Notes: generated from the letters alone by a model not told the origin. A stretch of DNA of 64,000 nucleotides from Knoxdaviesia capensis (GCA_001510575.1 LNGK01000005.1:1096466-1160465); one strand, 5' to 3'. Positions 34,616 to 47,383 are shown, numbered from the stretch's first letter. Numbers and translations: made by a program.

Positions 34616-34690
34616 TAGGGTTAGGGTTACAGAGAAAGCACAGTGTATATACTGAATATATACTGTGTCTTGTCTGTAACCCTAACCCTA
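34616..34690. repeat. 75-bp near-palindrome ending in telomere-like repeats
   Basis: Perfect 18-bp arms at 34616-34633 and 34673-34690 each consist of about two TTAGGG units plus ACAGA. Inside, CACAGTGTATATA at 34639-34651 pairs with TATATACTGTG at 34657-34667 with a 2-nt bulge. It lies 440 bp upstream of the ctr9 start. Confidence 0.9.
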
Positions 34691-35129
34691 CATCTAAACC
34701 CTATTGCATCGAGCGCCAGCTTTTTTCCTCAGTTAAGCGCGACAATCGCAGCCTCGCGCCAACAAGAGAAAAAAAAATACATTCACTCACCACCACACAA
34801 ACACCGCAAATCTCACCATTCCATCAACAACCACCAATTCCCATTTTCCACAGTCCTTCTCTTGTTTTTATTTTTCTTCTTCTTCATATTTAATGGTTGT
34901 TAACTGATTGCCTTCTTTTCCGGAAATGAGTGTCTCTTTTCAGATTTCTCGCTTCTTCTAACCTCCCCTTTTTCATCACCTTATCCTCTTCTCTTCATCA
35001 TCGCGAATCTCTTCCTCCTCTATCGCGATCTCCCTTCCAAAGCGATTTGGGCTTCTATCATCGACACATTGAATCCTAGTTCTTCATCCTCGACAACTAC
35101 TGTGCATCAACTCCTCTCCGACTCCGACC

Positions 35130-38100
35130 ATGGCCACCACTTCGGCCAGCCTCTCCCGGTCCAATGGCGCCGGGAACGGCACCAACGGCACTGTGCCTCC
35201 TCCGGGGTCGCTCGCCGTCCGCTTTTCGGATATTCCATCGGCCATCGATATTCCCGTGCGCGACCAAGACGACGAAGCTGTTGAGGTCGACCTTGACGAG
35301 CTGATCGATGACCCGACCGAGCTTTGCACGCTTCTTGAGAACGAACAGGCGGCGCGCGTATACTGGATGGCCGTGGCCATGGCCTACGCCAAGCAGGGAA
35401 AGGTCGACCACGCAATCGAGATGCTCCTTCGAGCTAGCCACGTACTCCAGAACAGCACGCCGCGCGAGAAGGTCAGCATGACATGCGGTCTCTGCTGGCT
35501 CTACCTTCACAAGAGCCGTACCGCGCCGCGGGTTCCTCCCGAGGGCACATCTGCCGCCGATGTCAAGACCAAGGACTACTATCTACAGCTCGCCACTTCG
35601 TCTCTTAACGACGCCTCGCGTATCAACCCGGCCTTCCCGCCTCTGTTCCTGGCCCGTGGCGTTCTGCTGTTGCTCAAGGCCTCGCTCCAGGCTCCGTCGA
35701 CCAACATCGTGGTTTCGAACATCGCCCCCAACGGCATGGACCCCGAAAAGGCCGAACTCCTCCGTCTCGCTCTCAAGTCTTTCGAAGACGCCCTCCGTGT
35801 TTCGCAATCGAAGAATATGCTGGGTCTTATGGGCAAGGCGCGCGTTCTTTACGCCATGGGCAAATACCCCGAGGCACTGACCGTGTACCAGGATGTCCTG
35901 GCCAAGATGCCGACTCTGGTCGACCCCGACCCGCGCATCGGCATTGGTTGCTGCTTCTGGCAGCTGGGATTCAAGGACGACGCCAAGGCCGCCTGGGAGC
36001 GGGCCTGGGATCTCAATCCTGAGAACAAGTTTGCGAATATTCTTCTCGGAATCCACTACCTCGATGCGAGCGGCCGCGTCCCCGTCAACTCTCCCGAATT
36101 CCTTCCGCTGTACAAGAAGGCCATGACCGAGTACGCGCAGAAGGCCCTCAAGCTCGACAAGAACCTCCCTCTCGCCTGCGCCACCTTTGCGAATTACTTC
36201 CTCTCGCGCCAATCATGGTCCGCCGTGGATTCTCTGCTCCACAAGGCCATCTCGTACACTGACGTGAACGCCATTGCCAGCGATGGCTGGTACCTTCTCG
36301 GAAAGAAGGAACACTACAATGACAACATTACTCTCGCTGCGGATCACTACCGCCGTGCTGATGATGCCCGTGGTGGTGCGGAGCGCGGTTTCCTGCCCGC
36401 TAAGTTCGGCGCTGCCCAGCTCTCCGTCATGCGGAACGACCTCGGCGAAGCCAAGCTTCGTCTCGAGAAGGTCATTCAGCAGTCCAAGAACCTCGAGGCC
36501 ATGACTCTGCTGGGTACTCTCTATGCCGAGGAGGTGTTTGCTTCCCTGGATTCCGATGTCAAGGAGGACAAGTCCGCCGAGGCCAAGAAGGGCATTGCTC
36601 TGCTGGAGAGTGTGCGCAATGCCTGGAAGGATGAGAAGAAAAACCTGACTCCTGATTCTGCCGTGCTTCTCAACCTCGCTCGTCTGTATGAAGCCGAGCA
36701 TCCTGAGAAGGCCCTGCAGTGCCTGATCCAGGTTGAGCAGTTGGAGATTGTCCACGCCCCCGAGTACGCCTCCTTAAAGGACTCCCTCGACAAGCCTGAG
36801 TCGCGTGCCACGCTGCGCAAGCACCTGCCCCCGCAGCTCCTCAACAACATCGGCTGCTTCCACACCCAGGCCGAGAAGCACGAGCTTGCCAGCGAACTAT
36901 TCCAGGCCGCCTTGAGCGCGTGCATCAAGATTGACGAAACCAAGACCGACGAGAGCATCGACACCGATGCCCTGGTCACCACCATCAGCTTCAATCTCGC
37001 CTGCAGCTACGAGTCCCGCGGCATGCTGGACGATGCCACAACCGTGTACGAGCAGATACTGGCGCGTCATGACGACTACACCGATGCGCACACCCGGCTT
37101 GCTTATATCAAGCTGCGCAAATTCCCCCACAAGGAGGGCCCCGATTTGGTGGCCAAGTTGTACCAGGAGAACAACGCCAACCTCGAGGTCCGCGCCCTGT
37201 ATGGCTGGTACCTCGGCAAGGTGTCCCGCAAGCGGCCTGCCAACATTGCCGAGGACCAGGAGTTCCGCCACTACAAGCACACGCTGCAACACTACGACAA
37301 GCACGACCGCTACGCCCTGGTCGGCATGGGCAATCTGTACCTGCTCCAGGCGCGCGAGATGCGCCGTGACACCGATTCGGAGAAGCAGAAGCGCTCGGCC
37401 ATCTACACCAAGGCCGTCGAGTTCTTCGACAAGGCGCTGTCGCTGGACCCGCGCAATGCTTATGCTGCCATGGGCATCGCCATTGCGCTGATTGAGGACC
37501 GCAAGGACCTCAAGACTGCGCTGCCCATTCTGAACAAGATCCGCGAGACGGTGCGCGAGCCCCATGTCTACGTCAACCTTGGCCACGTCTACTACGACCT
37601 CAAGCAATTCACCAAGGCCATTGAGAACTACGAGATGGCACTTTCGAAGGAGGGCAAGGAGAACGACAGCGTCATCATGTCGTGCTTGGGCCGCACCTGG
37701 ATGAACAAGGCTAAGTCGGAGCAGAGTGTTGATGGATACAATACTGCTCTGGAGTATGCCAATAAGGTGAGCACATGATACCGCAAGTCTCCGATCAGCC
37801 ATGAGATACGCCTTACTAACTTTTCTTTTTTCTTCCTCTCACCTCTAGGCTCTGGCCGTTGCCCCTGATCAAGTTCACTACAAGTTCAATGTCGCTTTCG
37901 TTCAGATCCAGCTTGCATCTACTATTTACAATCTCGGAGAACGACAGCGATCGGTTGCGCAACTTGAGAAGGCTGCCGAGGGCCTCGAGTCCGCCATTGC
38001 CGCGCTGGAGGAGATTGCGGCCCACCCGCAGACACCTTACCCCAAGCACGACGTCGAGCAGCGCGCGAACATGGCGCGCAACACACTGCGCAAGCAGCTG

Positions 38101-39027
38101 GAGCGTGCGATTGCGAGCCAGCGCGAGTACGAAGAGAAGAACCGCGAGAAGCTGCAGGCGGCGCTGGAGCAGCGCCAGGCGGAGATGAAGCGGCGCGAGG
38201 AGGAGCGGCTGAAGGCGCAGGAGATTGAGAATGAGCGTCTGGAGCGCATCCGCAAGGAGCGCGAGGCGATTGCTGAGCGCGATCGCAAGTACGCCGAAGA
38301 GGCGCGTGCGCTGGAGCTCCAGCGCGCGGCCGCTGAAATGACCACAGACTCCGAGACCGGCGAGAAGGTCAAGCGCGCCAAGCGCAAGGCAGCGCCGCGG
38401 TCATCTGCGGGCGAGCCGCGCACGCAGCGCCGTGCTCCGCGCAAGAAGAAGGCTGCCGCCAGTGACGATGACGACGACGAGTCAGATGCGGGCGCCGACG
38501 AGGGCCGGTCGAAGAAGCGCCGTCGTCTCACGACCAAGAAGGAGCCTCCCAACAAGTACAAGAGCGCGGCGATCATCTCGGACGACAGCGACGACGACTC
38601 GGGCAGCTCGACGGCCGGCGCGAACGACCTGCGGTCGGACGCCGACGAGGAGGACGAGCTGGAGCGCGCCGAGCGCGTGCTTGCGCGCGGTGGCGGCGGC
38701 AAGCGCCGCGGCGCAGCCTCGGACGACTCGGACGACGACGCGGGCGGTGCAGCCTCCGGTTCTGGTAGCGACGCCGGATCTCCGCGCCCCGCGCGCCGCA
38801 CGCTTTCGCGGCCCAACCGCCGGGCGTCGGACCGTATGGACGTCGACGACGACGATGAGGACGGCGATGACCGGCCGGCCAAGCCTGCGCCGGCGTCCCC
38901 TGCGAAGCGCGCCAGTGCGGGCGACGATGACGAGGACGAGGACGACGATGTGGCCGCGCGGCGGCAGACGAAGCGCGCGCGCCGCGTGCAGATCCTCGAT
39001 GAGAGCGATGACGATAACGACGAGTGA
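35130..39027 (+). CDS. ctr9: Ctr9, TPR subunit of the Paf1 transcription-elongation complex
   Basis: Two exons, 35130-37766 and 37849-39027, give 1,271 residues. Ctr9 is the scaffold of the Paf1 complex, which travels with RNA polymerase II and is needed for H2B ubiquitination and H3K4/K36 methylation. Tetratricopeptide repeats fill roughly residues 90-930; clear ones include ARVLYAMGKYPEALTVYQDVL, AFFD-type helices near AVEFFDKALSLDPRNAYAAMGIAIAL, and VYVNLGHVYYDLKQFTKAIENYEMAL. After this comes a long Glu/Arg/Lys coiled coil (about 990-1080) and a highly acidic Asp/Ser tail with basic KKRRR patches, the usual Ctr9 layout. The intron (37767-37848) has GTGAGC, ACTAAC and CTCTAG signals and phase 0. 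The start has good context (ACCATGG). Confidence 0.95.
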
Positions 39028-39931
39028 GCCGTCGCTGTATGTTAACCCAGTTTGTCCAACAGGCGATAGAATTATGGTCTCGGGGGTTTTATTACTAGTT
39101 GGTTTTCTTCTTCAAATGGAGAAGAGGAGTTATCCCTTTTTTTTAGTGCTTTTTCTATTCTTCTGACCTTCGGCGTGGGGGATTTGTTTCTTGTAGGAGT
39201 TCTCAGTCTAATTCCAGACCTCAAAAAGACGAGATAGACAAAAAGAACACTTCGTTCATGGCATTGCAATTCAGTTCGTGATATTCGTTGCGGATAGGGT
39301 TAGGGTTGCACGTTTGTTTCAGTGTGCATGGAAATGATTGGCTAAATAAGAGTGGCCAACCATAGAAGGAGTAACAACTTTAAGCGTGCACCTTCCCTAT
39401 GCGCACAAAAGTCTAGACCGGAAATTTAATAGTCAAATCAGGTACACGGCACATACACACAACACGAGGATTTTTACAAGGAAACACCAATAGCAATTAA
39501 AAGCAAGAGCATAAGACATGGACGAGCAAAACCACCACGGTTTTACGCCCAACCCTAACCCTGACACGACATCACCAATGACCTCCAACGACCCTCAGAA
39601 GAAAAAAAAGTGATAAATACAGACATGCATACCGAGTACAGTACGCATTTCTAAGAAACGGACAAGGAAAAAAAAAGAAAGGGTTAAAATGGAAAAACCG
39701 CCACGACCGTTTCCCCCACTCCTTTCCCAAAAGTGCTCCGGTATAAGCTCCTGATAAAACGAATGCCGCGGGTTGAACAAGAAAAGAAGAAGGAGAAGAT
39801 AAAGGAGGAGAAAAGGACGAAAAGAAAATATGCTTGGAATGTATATATGAAAACTCGAAGATTTCTAAGAAATTCTAGCAGATACGGAAAAGAAGGGATA
39901 GGGAGTTTGACAAGGCTGGGATATGCATTGC
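39028..39931. other. Convergent 3' intergenic region, ctr9 and cbr1, with telomere-like repeats
   Basis: Both flanking genes end here. TAGGGTTAGGGTT at 39295-39307 and AACCCTAACCCT at 39551-39562 face each other about 245 bp apart. The cbr1-proximal part (39600-39900) is purine-rich on the plus strand. No gene is visible. Confidence 0.65.
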
Positions 39932-41224
39932 TTAGAAGGCAAACACCTGGTCCTGCAGCTTGCTGACGGGGCGGGCCTTCTCGAAGCCGAGAGCCTGCGT
40001 GGCCTTCTTCAGGCCGGTGGTCATGGGCGGAGGACCGCAGATCAGGATCTTGACGTCGGAGGCGGGCTTGGGGAGCCATTTCTGGAGATGTGCAACAAGA
40101 GAGAGAGGTTAGATACGTGGTGACCGGTGACACGAGAGGGACTGCATAATAACACTTACGGTGACCATCTCGGCGGTGACGTAGCCAACACCGCCGGTCC
40201 AGCCCTCAGGCGGGCGGTCGAGCACATAGTGGATCCGAATACCGGCATCAGCCTTGGCAATGGCGTCGAGGTCCTCCTTGAGCAGGATATCCTGGGGGGT
40301 GACGTTCGCGAAGATGAGGTCGACCTCGGTGACATCGCCGGCGGCGCGGCCGCGCACAATGGCCTTGATGATCTGCAGCATGGGGGTGATGCCGGTGCCG
40401 CCGGCGATCATGCCGAAGTGGCGCACCATGTTGGGGGTGTAGACGAAGGCGCCCTTGGGACCCTTGACGCGGATGGTGTGGCCGACGGCGAGCGACGCCA
40501 TGTGCTTGCTGATGTTGCCGGTCGGGTACGACTTGATCAGCAGGTCGAAGTAGCCCTTCTGCTCGTCGCCGCTGATCGGCGTGTACGACCGCACAATCTC
40601 CTTCGCGCTGCCGTCGTCCTGTGGGAGCTGCGCGCCGATGGAGATGTGCTGGCCGATCGGGAGGCCGAGGATGTGCTGCGGCGAGGGCAGGAGGAAGCGG
40701 TAGCTGTGAGGTGTGTAGAACGTCCGGTTAGTTTTTGGCTTGGGTCTTATCAATGCTACTCCCGGCCTCTACGATAGCCGGCCATCTGTCAGGGATACTG
40801 GCGGGAGGAGGAAAAAAAGGGGGGAGGGGTCCAGTATGGAGGTCCCTTCCCCCCAAGATCCTCTCTCCTCCACGCAATTGACCAAGCGGGGGGTTTTAAT
40901 AGTAACGTACATGGCCACATTGTGAGTGAGCACAGTCTTCTCCTTCAGCTCGAACTCCTGGAAAGCATCAGGAGTAAGGGTCTTCCGGGGTTCTAGAGAG
41001 AGTGGATATGCGGTCAGTTCCAGCTACACAGAGAAGACACCCTCCTCTGGAAAGAAACACATACGCATGCTCCAGAACTTGTAGCCGCCCAGAGCCAATG
41101 CAATGGCCATCGCATACGGCACATATTCGCGCTTCATAATGAAGGTGCCGAACACGATGAGCCCTACGGGGATGTAGAGCCCATCGAAGTACTTCTTCGA
41201 CAGGAGGGAGTCGTCCGACGACAT
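39932..41224 (-). CDS. cbr1: NADH-cytochrome b5 reductase, microsomal type
   Basis: Four exons, 41224-41065, 40992-40911, 40703-40160 and 40081-39932, join in phase to give 311 residues. The enzyme passes electrons from NADH through FAD to cytochrome b5 on the ER or outer mitochondrial membrane, feeding fatty-acid desaturation and sterol synthesis. An N-terminal membrane segment (about residues 12-52, two hydrophobic runs separated by MKREYVP) anchors it. The FAD-binding motif RSYTPIS, the GQHIS segment, the NADH-binding GGTGITPMLQ and the CGPPPM motif are all present, and the protein ends in DQVFAF as expected. Exon borders show GTATGT/CTCTAG, GTACGT/CACAG and GTAAGT/CTCCAG pairs. Length equals the usual fungal Cbr1. 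The start ATG is the one that begins the anchor. Confidence 0.95.
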
Positions 41225-43473
41225 GGCTGCGGAGGTCAAACGGGGGTCGTTTATTAGGTATGTGGTGGGTTGTTGTATCTGCCGGCTCGGGCGTGGTTCG
41301 GCTGCGGTCGGCACAGGACGCGAACCGTTCGAATCCGGAGAGTGGCGTCGTGCTCGGAGGCGGTGGGTCGGGACAGACGAAGCGAAGCCGGAAGGGGGAG
41401 AAAGGAGGGAACGGCGGTGTCGAGAGATTCCGAGCGGCGACAGGTGAGGTGTAGAGGAAAGGAGAAAAAAAAAGAAAATCAGGGCCGAGAAATGTGTAAG
41501 CGGCGGGGATGATTAAGACTTTGTCGGGACTCCAGAATATAGAGCCGGCAATGCCTTCTTCGTTCCTTTTTTTCCTCACTAAAAAACAGCACCGTCCGGG
41601 TTTCGGTATTTGCCAAAGCTTCGTAGATTTTAGCTTCCCACTGGGAATTTTCTTTTTCTGCTGTGGCTTGCCACTCACTCTAATTTGTCTCTCTGCAAAT
41701 GAACAACGAACAACCAACAAACTGTGACAACGAACCCTACATATTTATTCCCGCCTTATTTCTCAGGCCCGAATACCACCAACCTGCCAAAGAGTCTGGC
41801 CCTGATCGTGTAAAATCGTGCCCGGCAAAACCCCGCGCCTGGACTTTTTTTTGGAGACCTCGGAAGAGGTGAACATATCAGACGAGTTGATCTCTCCTAC
41901 GAAGTGGCCAGCTCCATAATTTTCTTCCTTTTTTTTCTGCCCCTAACTTCTGTGTCTCCAAACTGTGTGTGCATGTCTCACTTCCAAGTGCCGCCCAAGA
42001 CTTTCGTTGGGCCTGATTTACTGCCGGGCGGTGAGCGGATTCACGCCAGCCAGACAAAGTCGAACCAGAAATTGTCGGGAAGCTGCGTTGCACTTCGGCA
42101 CCTGCCCATTTTGCCCCAACAGAAGAAACAAACAGGGGCAAGAGAAGGAGGTGACTGGAAACTGGGGGTACTTGACTTTAACACCTGGATTGTATGGGAA
42201 TGGGGTGTACTCCCTTTTTTTGGTCTTGCTGGCTTTTTTCTCCCCTGTTTGCTTGGTCAAGCCGCCCCAAACAGAATTTGCGGTGTGGCTTGACCCTGCC
42301 GGAAGAACTCCAGCCACACCCGGCTCCGGCCCGGAGCTTGATCGGACCTCAGTTACCCACAAAAAAAGACATCCCATGCTCTAACTACTCTTCTATCACT
42401 GTTTCTTTAGAAAAAGAATGCCACATTCCCCTTATGATACACTTAATATTTCTTAAAGAGTTTATTCTGGCCTTTGGACTTTATTTTGAGAGCTAGTGGC
42501 CTTCTTATCACAATTGATTCAGTAGCACAAAGAAGATGCACATGCCTAAGGCGATGGCTGCTCTTAAGAAGAAGACCTAAGGTCTGCATATATACCTACT
42601 GAGCAAACCTCGGAAGACTTCACTCATGTCTTGATATGCTCCTGACTTTTGTATGATATAGAGACCACCGATGGCCACCAGTTAAACCACCGGTGTCCCT
42701 GATGTCTGTATTCAACCCTCCCAAACGAATCAAAGAATCAAAGGCAAGGGCTTATGATAGTGTTTAAGAATGACCTTCTAGTAGAAGGAGTCGTTACCTC
42801 CTGGATATGTTAGGGCTTCCAGCTTGTGGGAACGAATCCGTGACTAAACCCTATAGCTGATACACGCATATCCCATTCACAATATATGCACCTACATGGC
42901 GATAGCTAAGATCACCGCTTAGTCGCCCAGCTTTACACCTTCAGAATGCGTTCCTACTTGAAATTTTTGGTGGTTTATTCCTATCCTCTATTCCTTTTCC
43001 TCTCCCCTGGATTTTCTTTCCTATAAACTTCCCCTTCTATTCTTCTCTCCTTTCCAAACTTGTATTTTCCTTTTTCTTCCTTCCACACCTCTCCCATCCT
43101 TTCCTATCTCCCTTCTGCTCCCACTTTGATGATATCCATCCAAGTTGGCCTGAAAGCTAGTTGGTCTCAAAACTTAATTCATTTCCTTTTATTAATCAAG
43201 TTTAACTTGAATTAAGCTGGAGCTTTTGTTCTCTGTGAGTTTTCTTTTCCTATTATATGCGGGTTTGTTCCATCCATTGGAGTCGGTACTAATCATCTTG
43301 ACTACCCCTCTCAGTTTCTGATAGTTCTACTCTCAATTTTTGAAAGCTCTCCTTTTCAATGTAAGTTCATATCAGTCTTTATTGATTTTCATCATTATGA
43401 CCACTTTTCATTCACCTACATGACCTGAGTTCAAATACTAATTGTAACTGTGGTTTTCCCAGACATATCGAGG
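41225..43473. other. Divergent intergenic region, cbr1 to LRR gene (2.2 kb)
   Basis: It carries both promoters. 41225-41460 is the GC-rich cbr1 leader. 42380-43340 is noticeably AT-richer and holds many short non-coding frames; it could be decayed repeat DNA, but no terminal repeats are visible. A 5' UTR intron of the LRR gene lies at its right end. Confidence 0.5.
43361..43462 (+). other. 5' UTR intron of the LRR gene
   Basis: GTAAGT donor at 43361, ACTAAT branch motif near 43436, acceptor TTCCCAG ending at 43462, 11 nt before the start codon; 102 nt removed. Confidence 0.6.
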
Positions 43474-46400
43474 ATGGATGATTCAACCAACCCGGGTCAC
43501 TCTCACTCAGGTGATACTGGAGATACTGGCCGTATCAGTGCTTTTGCTTCGCATCCTCAACTGTTAGTCCACTTTCACCCAGTTTTGTCTTCTCCCAAAG
43601 CGGGATTCAATTTGCTCCAACGTGTAGCCGTGGTCAATGGCCACTTATTTTTCACTCAATTGCCCCAAGCCAACACACTAACCATTCTTCGTTTATCAAC
43701 TTAGGAGATATGCGACTGCTCGCACTGCCATCCGGCCTGGTGATGCCCGAGTCAAGAAATGGGGACTCACTCTCCGATACGACGCCTTCGACCATCACGT
43801 CTGCACCGTCCTGACGGACGACCACATCATTTGGTTCAACACCCGTGCTGACGCCAACATAGCTTTTGGTCTCCCTGACATGAACGAAGGAGAATGGCAC
43901 GAAGAGTTGATCACTCGCGGAAACTTGGAGCTTGTTTTGCAGAGCAACTACCGCAAAGTTGACCTGACAAAAATCGTGGCGGTCTCCGCCCACCACGACC
44001 ACGAAAGCTCTCCGGCGTTTATCCTGTGGATCATGGGTGATCTTGGTGTGATTACCTGCCCAGTGGGTGTTACCAACAGCCTGCATATAGAGACTTGGGT
44101 CTCTTCCATCCGGAAAGCTATGCGCCACTACGACAACGCCGGGTTCAAGTCCTCCTTGGTGCCCCGGGACGTTCTGAATGAACTCACTCAATTTGTCAAC
44201 GACTTTGAAGATACGCCTGCAGAGGGCCCTCTTAATGTCTTTCCAGTTGTGCTCCAGCAGGAGATTCAGTTCGGCGAAACTCTAATCACTGGCAAAGTCA
44301 TGGAACTCACCGGTAAGGACTCCGTCCTTACCACGGAGAACCCGTCCTGTCTCTGTACGCGAGGGCAAAGAGTTGCCTACGTTGCTGTTGGGAGATTCAT
44401 GTGCTACATCTTTGCACTAAATCCCTTCACGGACTTCTTCAACAAGACCGCAATCTCAGCTGATGTGGTGAGACTTGGAATTGCCACCATCACACAGTTT
44501 CTGGTGGGCGCTGACGGTGCTTCCCATGACTTCACGATCACTCACCGGTAAGTTTTCTTTTTCTTGCTTCTGTTATTGGTTTTGTGGTTTCTTCCGAGAG
44601 ATGGGCAGAGGGGTACTGACCTTCCATTTTGCGTCTATTATAGGTTCCCGGCGCAAAGCCCGACTTCAATCCTTCTCAGCAGCCGGTTTTCGTGGAAGAT
44701 TGCCGCTCTCTGTGCGGACCGGGATCGTGCCATCAAGCCTTGCTGGCCGGAGAAAACTCGGGAAACCGTCTATTCACAGCACAACGTGGGAAAACCAAGC
44801 CTGGATATGGGTCTATCGGAGCAGCCTCATGATTTTGGAGATTCCAAACATGACAGCTGGGTGCGTACCCTGAAGGCTTTTGCTCTGGCCTACGACGTTG
44901 ACTCTGTGGACTGGAAATGCGTTCAAACAGAGTTTGGCCCCCAGCTGCGGCTCGTGCCCCCCCGGACCCCGAGCGGGGTGTACAGCAAGATGCAGCTGTT
45001 TGCTGCCATGCGGGCTCTGCGCTTCAACAAGTACTTCACGTCTGTCGACTTCACGAACATCAAGATGGCAGAGATTGCTTCTCTTTACGATGCTGAGATC
45101 TTGAGTGACAATATCGTCGTTTCTAACCGTAATGGTGAGTTCTACAGTCTTCTGGTTTGTTGCTGGTTTTCTCATGATCATGTCTAATTCTAGCCTTCTT
45201 TTGCTTTGACCATAGGATTGACGATTCCAGCCGGACACATGGAGGACCTGATGCGTGGCAACATGCTTTCCCAGGAAATGCATGCAATTGCATTCTCGTC
45301 TGGAAGCGTTCGACAGATTATTCTCACGAATATCTTGACGCGTGAGGCCAAGTACAACAACGAAAATGGAAAGATTGTCGCGGCTGATCTCCAAGCCTCA
45401 TGGGAGGCGCCATACCGATTCCTGTGGCCAATCGCGAAGCTGATGGTATATATCCTTTGCAATTCCCTACGTTATGTTCCCTTTTCGGAGTGGCCTGCTA
45501 ACAGTTATTTGCTGAATGAATAGGAATGGGCCGCAGTTGCATCTTGTGAATCGCTGCTGGTTGGCGGAAACCCCCTGGACGAAAGAGATGTGTCCGCTCT
45601 TGGTTCGTATTACATTTAATGCTACATCATCACACTATTCACTGTTCTTGAGTTCTGGACTAACTTTGGTTTTGGAATTTTCTGTTTCATAGTGAAAGCC
45701 TTGTCTAGCCTAACCTGCCGCATCGTCGAGCTTGATATTTCACGATGCAGTCTCGACGAGCCTTTGATGTCGACGATTTGGCGCGGCATCGAATGCCAGC
45801 ATCTTCAGAAGTTGAACATCGGCGGAAACCCGGGGCTGCAGAGTCTGGGATCTGAAAATGGGCCTCCTGTTCATAAGAACACCATCAAATACCTCGACAT
45901 GTCCTCACAGAACCTCCCATTCGGAACGGGAACGGTGTTGGATATGACGATGGGTGGGAGTTGGGACCGGTTGGAAAGCCTTGACATCTCAGGCATTCCA
46001 CTTCCCCAGGGTCCACGGGCTCTGATCAGAACGCTTGACCGAAATGGGATGCCCCGCCTCAGCTGTCTCAGACTCAACGACTGTGGGCTGACGGCTCGCG
46101 GGGCGGCCGCGGTAATGTTAGCGGCTAGAGGGTCCAGTTGCCTGCACTTAAGCACCGGAAACCTGCTGCACATGGACGCTGGCATCTCCTACCTGATAGG
46201 AGTTCTGAAAGCAAACCATGGCCCAGTGAGCTGGAGCCTGGATGGAACAAAGATTCCGAAACGGGAAACTTTCATGAAGTTGATTGATGCGATAACGAGG
46301 GACACGCGGATTGAAATGATCAGCATGAGCCATATGTCAGTCCCAGTCGAGGATGGCGATGAGACCGTCGTTGATGCGCTACGACAGCTCTTCACTCGGA

Positions 46401-47383
46401 ACACGACTTTAAGATTGGCGGATATCTCAAACTGGACGACCGGAAACGGCGGGTCGTGTGGCCACGCTGTCGCAGCTTCTTTGGCAGGGTTATCGCACAA
46501 CACGGGGCTGTTGCACCTCCGCTTGCGTGGCCAGGAACTGGCAGGGAAATTGGAGAAACTTGCCACGGCACTGGGCATGAACGATACTCTCCTGAGCATT
46601 GATTTGAGCACCAACAACGTGCTGGTGGATGAGTACATCATGATAGCGCATGCTCTGTCGACAAACCAGAGCTTGACTGCGATCAAGGTTCACGAAGGAG
46701 AAGCCGACATGTGTCTTGGGTTCGGCGACTCAATGAGTGAGTTGGAGGATTGCGTCCAAAGGCAGTGGATAGCGGCGAATGCGGGAAATCCGGCGAAGAT
46801 GCGCCGAGGTCTGCGCTCAAACGACATGCGTGCGGAGGTGGCGAAGTGGGAAGATGCTCACCAGAGACTTCGGCGCATCCTGAGCCAGAACATCCTGCGA
46901 TATTCGGAGGACCTGACCGACCATCGACACACCCTAGCTCGACACCTTGTGGCGAGTGCGAACCGCGCTGTAGACCTGGAGAAAGTCTTTCGCGGCATCG
47001 CTCCTCTGGCGATATCGAGAGTCCGGAAAGCCGGGAACGAAGTTCTGGGCCAAGTCGAGAACGGCGACCTTTTGTTCCCGGAGGAGAGATTTTATGTTGC
47101 ACGGACACTGAGAGCCGACGACCAGCCCGAGGTTGAGTCGTCTTTCGTGCAGCCTATGCCGCAGGAGAAAGAAATCCCGTTCGAGAAAGAGATGACGGAA
47201 GCCGAGTGGGACGATCTCCTGAACCAGAAACAGGCAAAAGACGACACGAGAATCATGGCCGGCGAAGATGATCAACTCTCGGTGGCTGTGACAGCCCCGA
47301 CGGTAGTTGACAGATTCCAGGATACCGTCATGTCAGATGCGCCGTTCCCGGATGCCGGAGATGATGCATGGTGGTCGGAGTAA
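43474..47383 (+). CDS. Large leucine-rich-repeat protein with PH-like N-terminal part
   Basis: Six exons, 43474-43562, 43705-44547, 44644-45134, 45216-45445, 45524-45602 and 45693-47383, join in phase to give about 1,140 residues. The middle and C-terminal parts contain ribonuclease-inhibitor-type leucine-rich repeats, for example IVELDISRCSLDEPL, IKYLDMSSQNLPFG, LESLDISGIPL and LLSIDLSTNNVLVD. The N-terminal 350 residues lack LRRs and look beta-rich, in the place where fungal LRR proteins of this size carry PH-like domains. After the LRRs comes a helical segment and a Glu/Asp-rich tail ending DDAWWSE. The order resembles CARMIL-like actin regulators, but I see no capping-protein-binding motif, so function is open. 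The start is the first ATG after a spliced leader, and the short first exon fits by phase. Pan1 follows 1.25 kb downstream. Confidence 0.8.

Larger units (their letters stand above)
31799..35129. other. Gene-poor 3.3-kb stretch with broken small ORFs and telomere-like repeats
   Basis: Between snx41 and ctr9 I find no intact gene. It holds two broken small Cys-rich reading frames (32753-32906 minus, 33953-34209 plus), a telomere-like inverted pair at 32293-32326, a 75-bp near-palindrome at 34616-34690, and at its right end the pyrimidine-rich ctr9 leader. The rest is ordinary AT-balanced intergenic DNA. Confidence 0.6.

Noticed and set aside
41320..41345. GTTCGAATCC, resembling a tRNA B box
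   Set aside because: No pairing T-stem, A box or acceptor stem can be found around it; it lies in the cbr1 leader.
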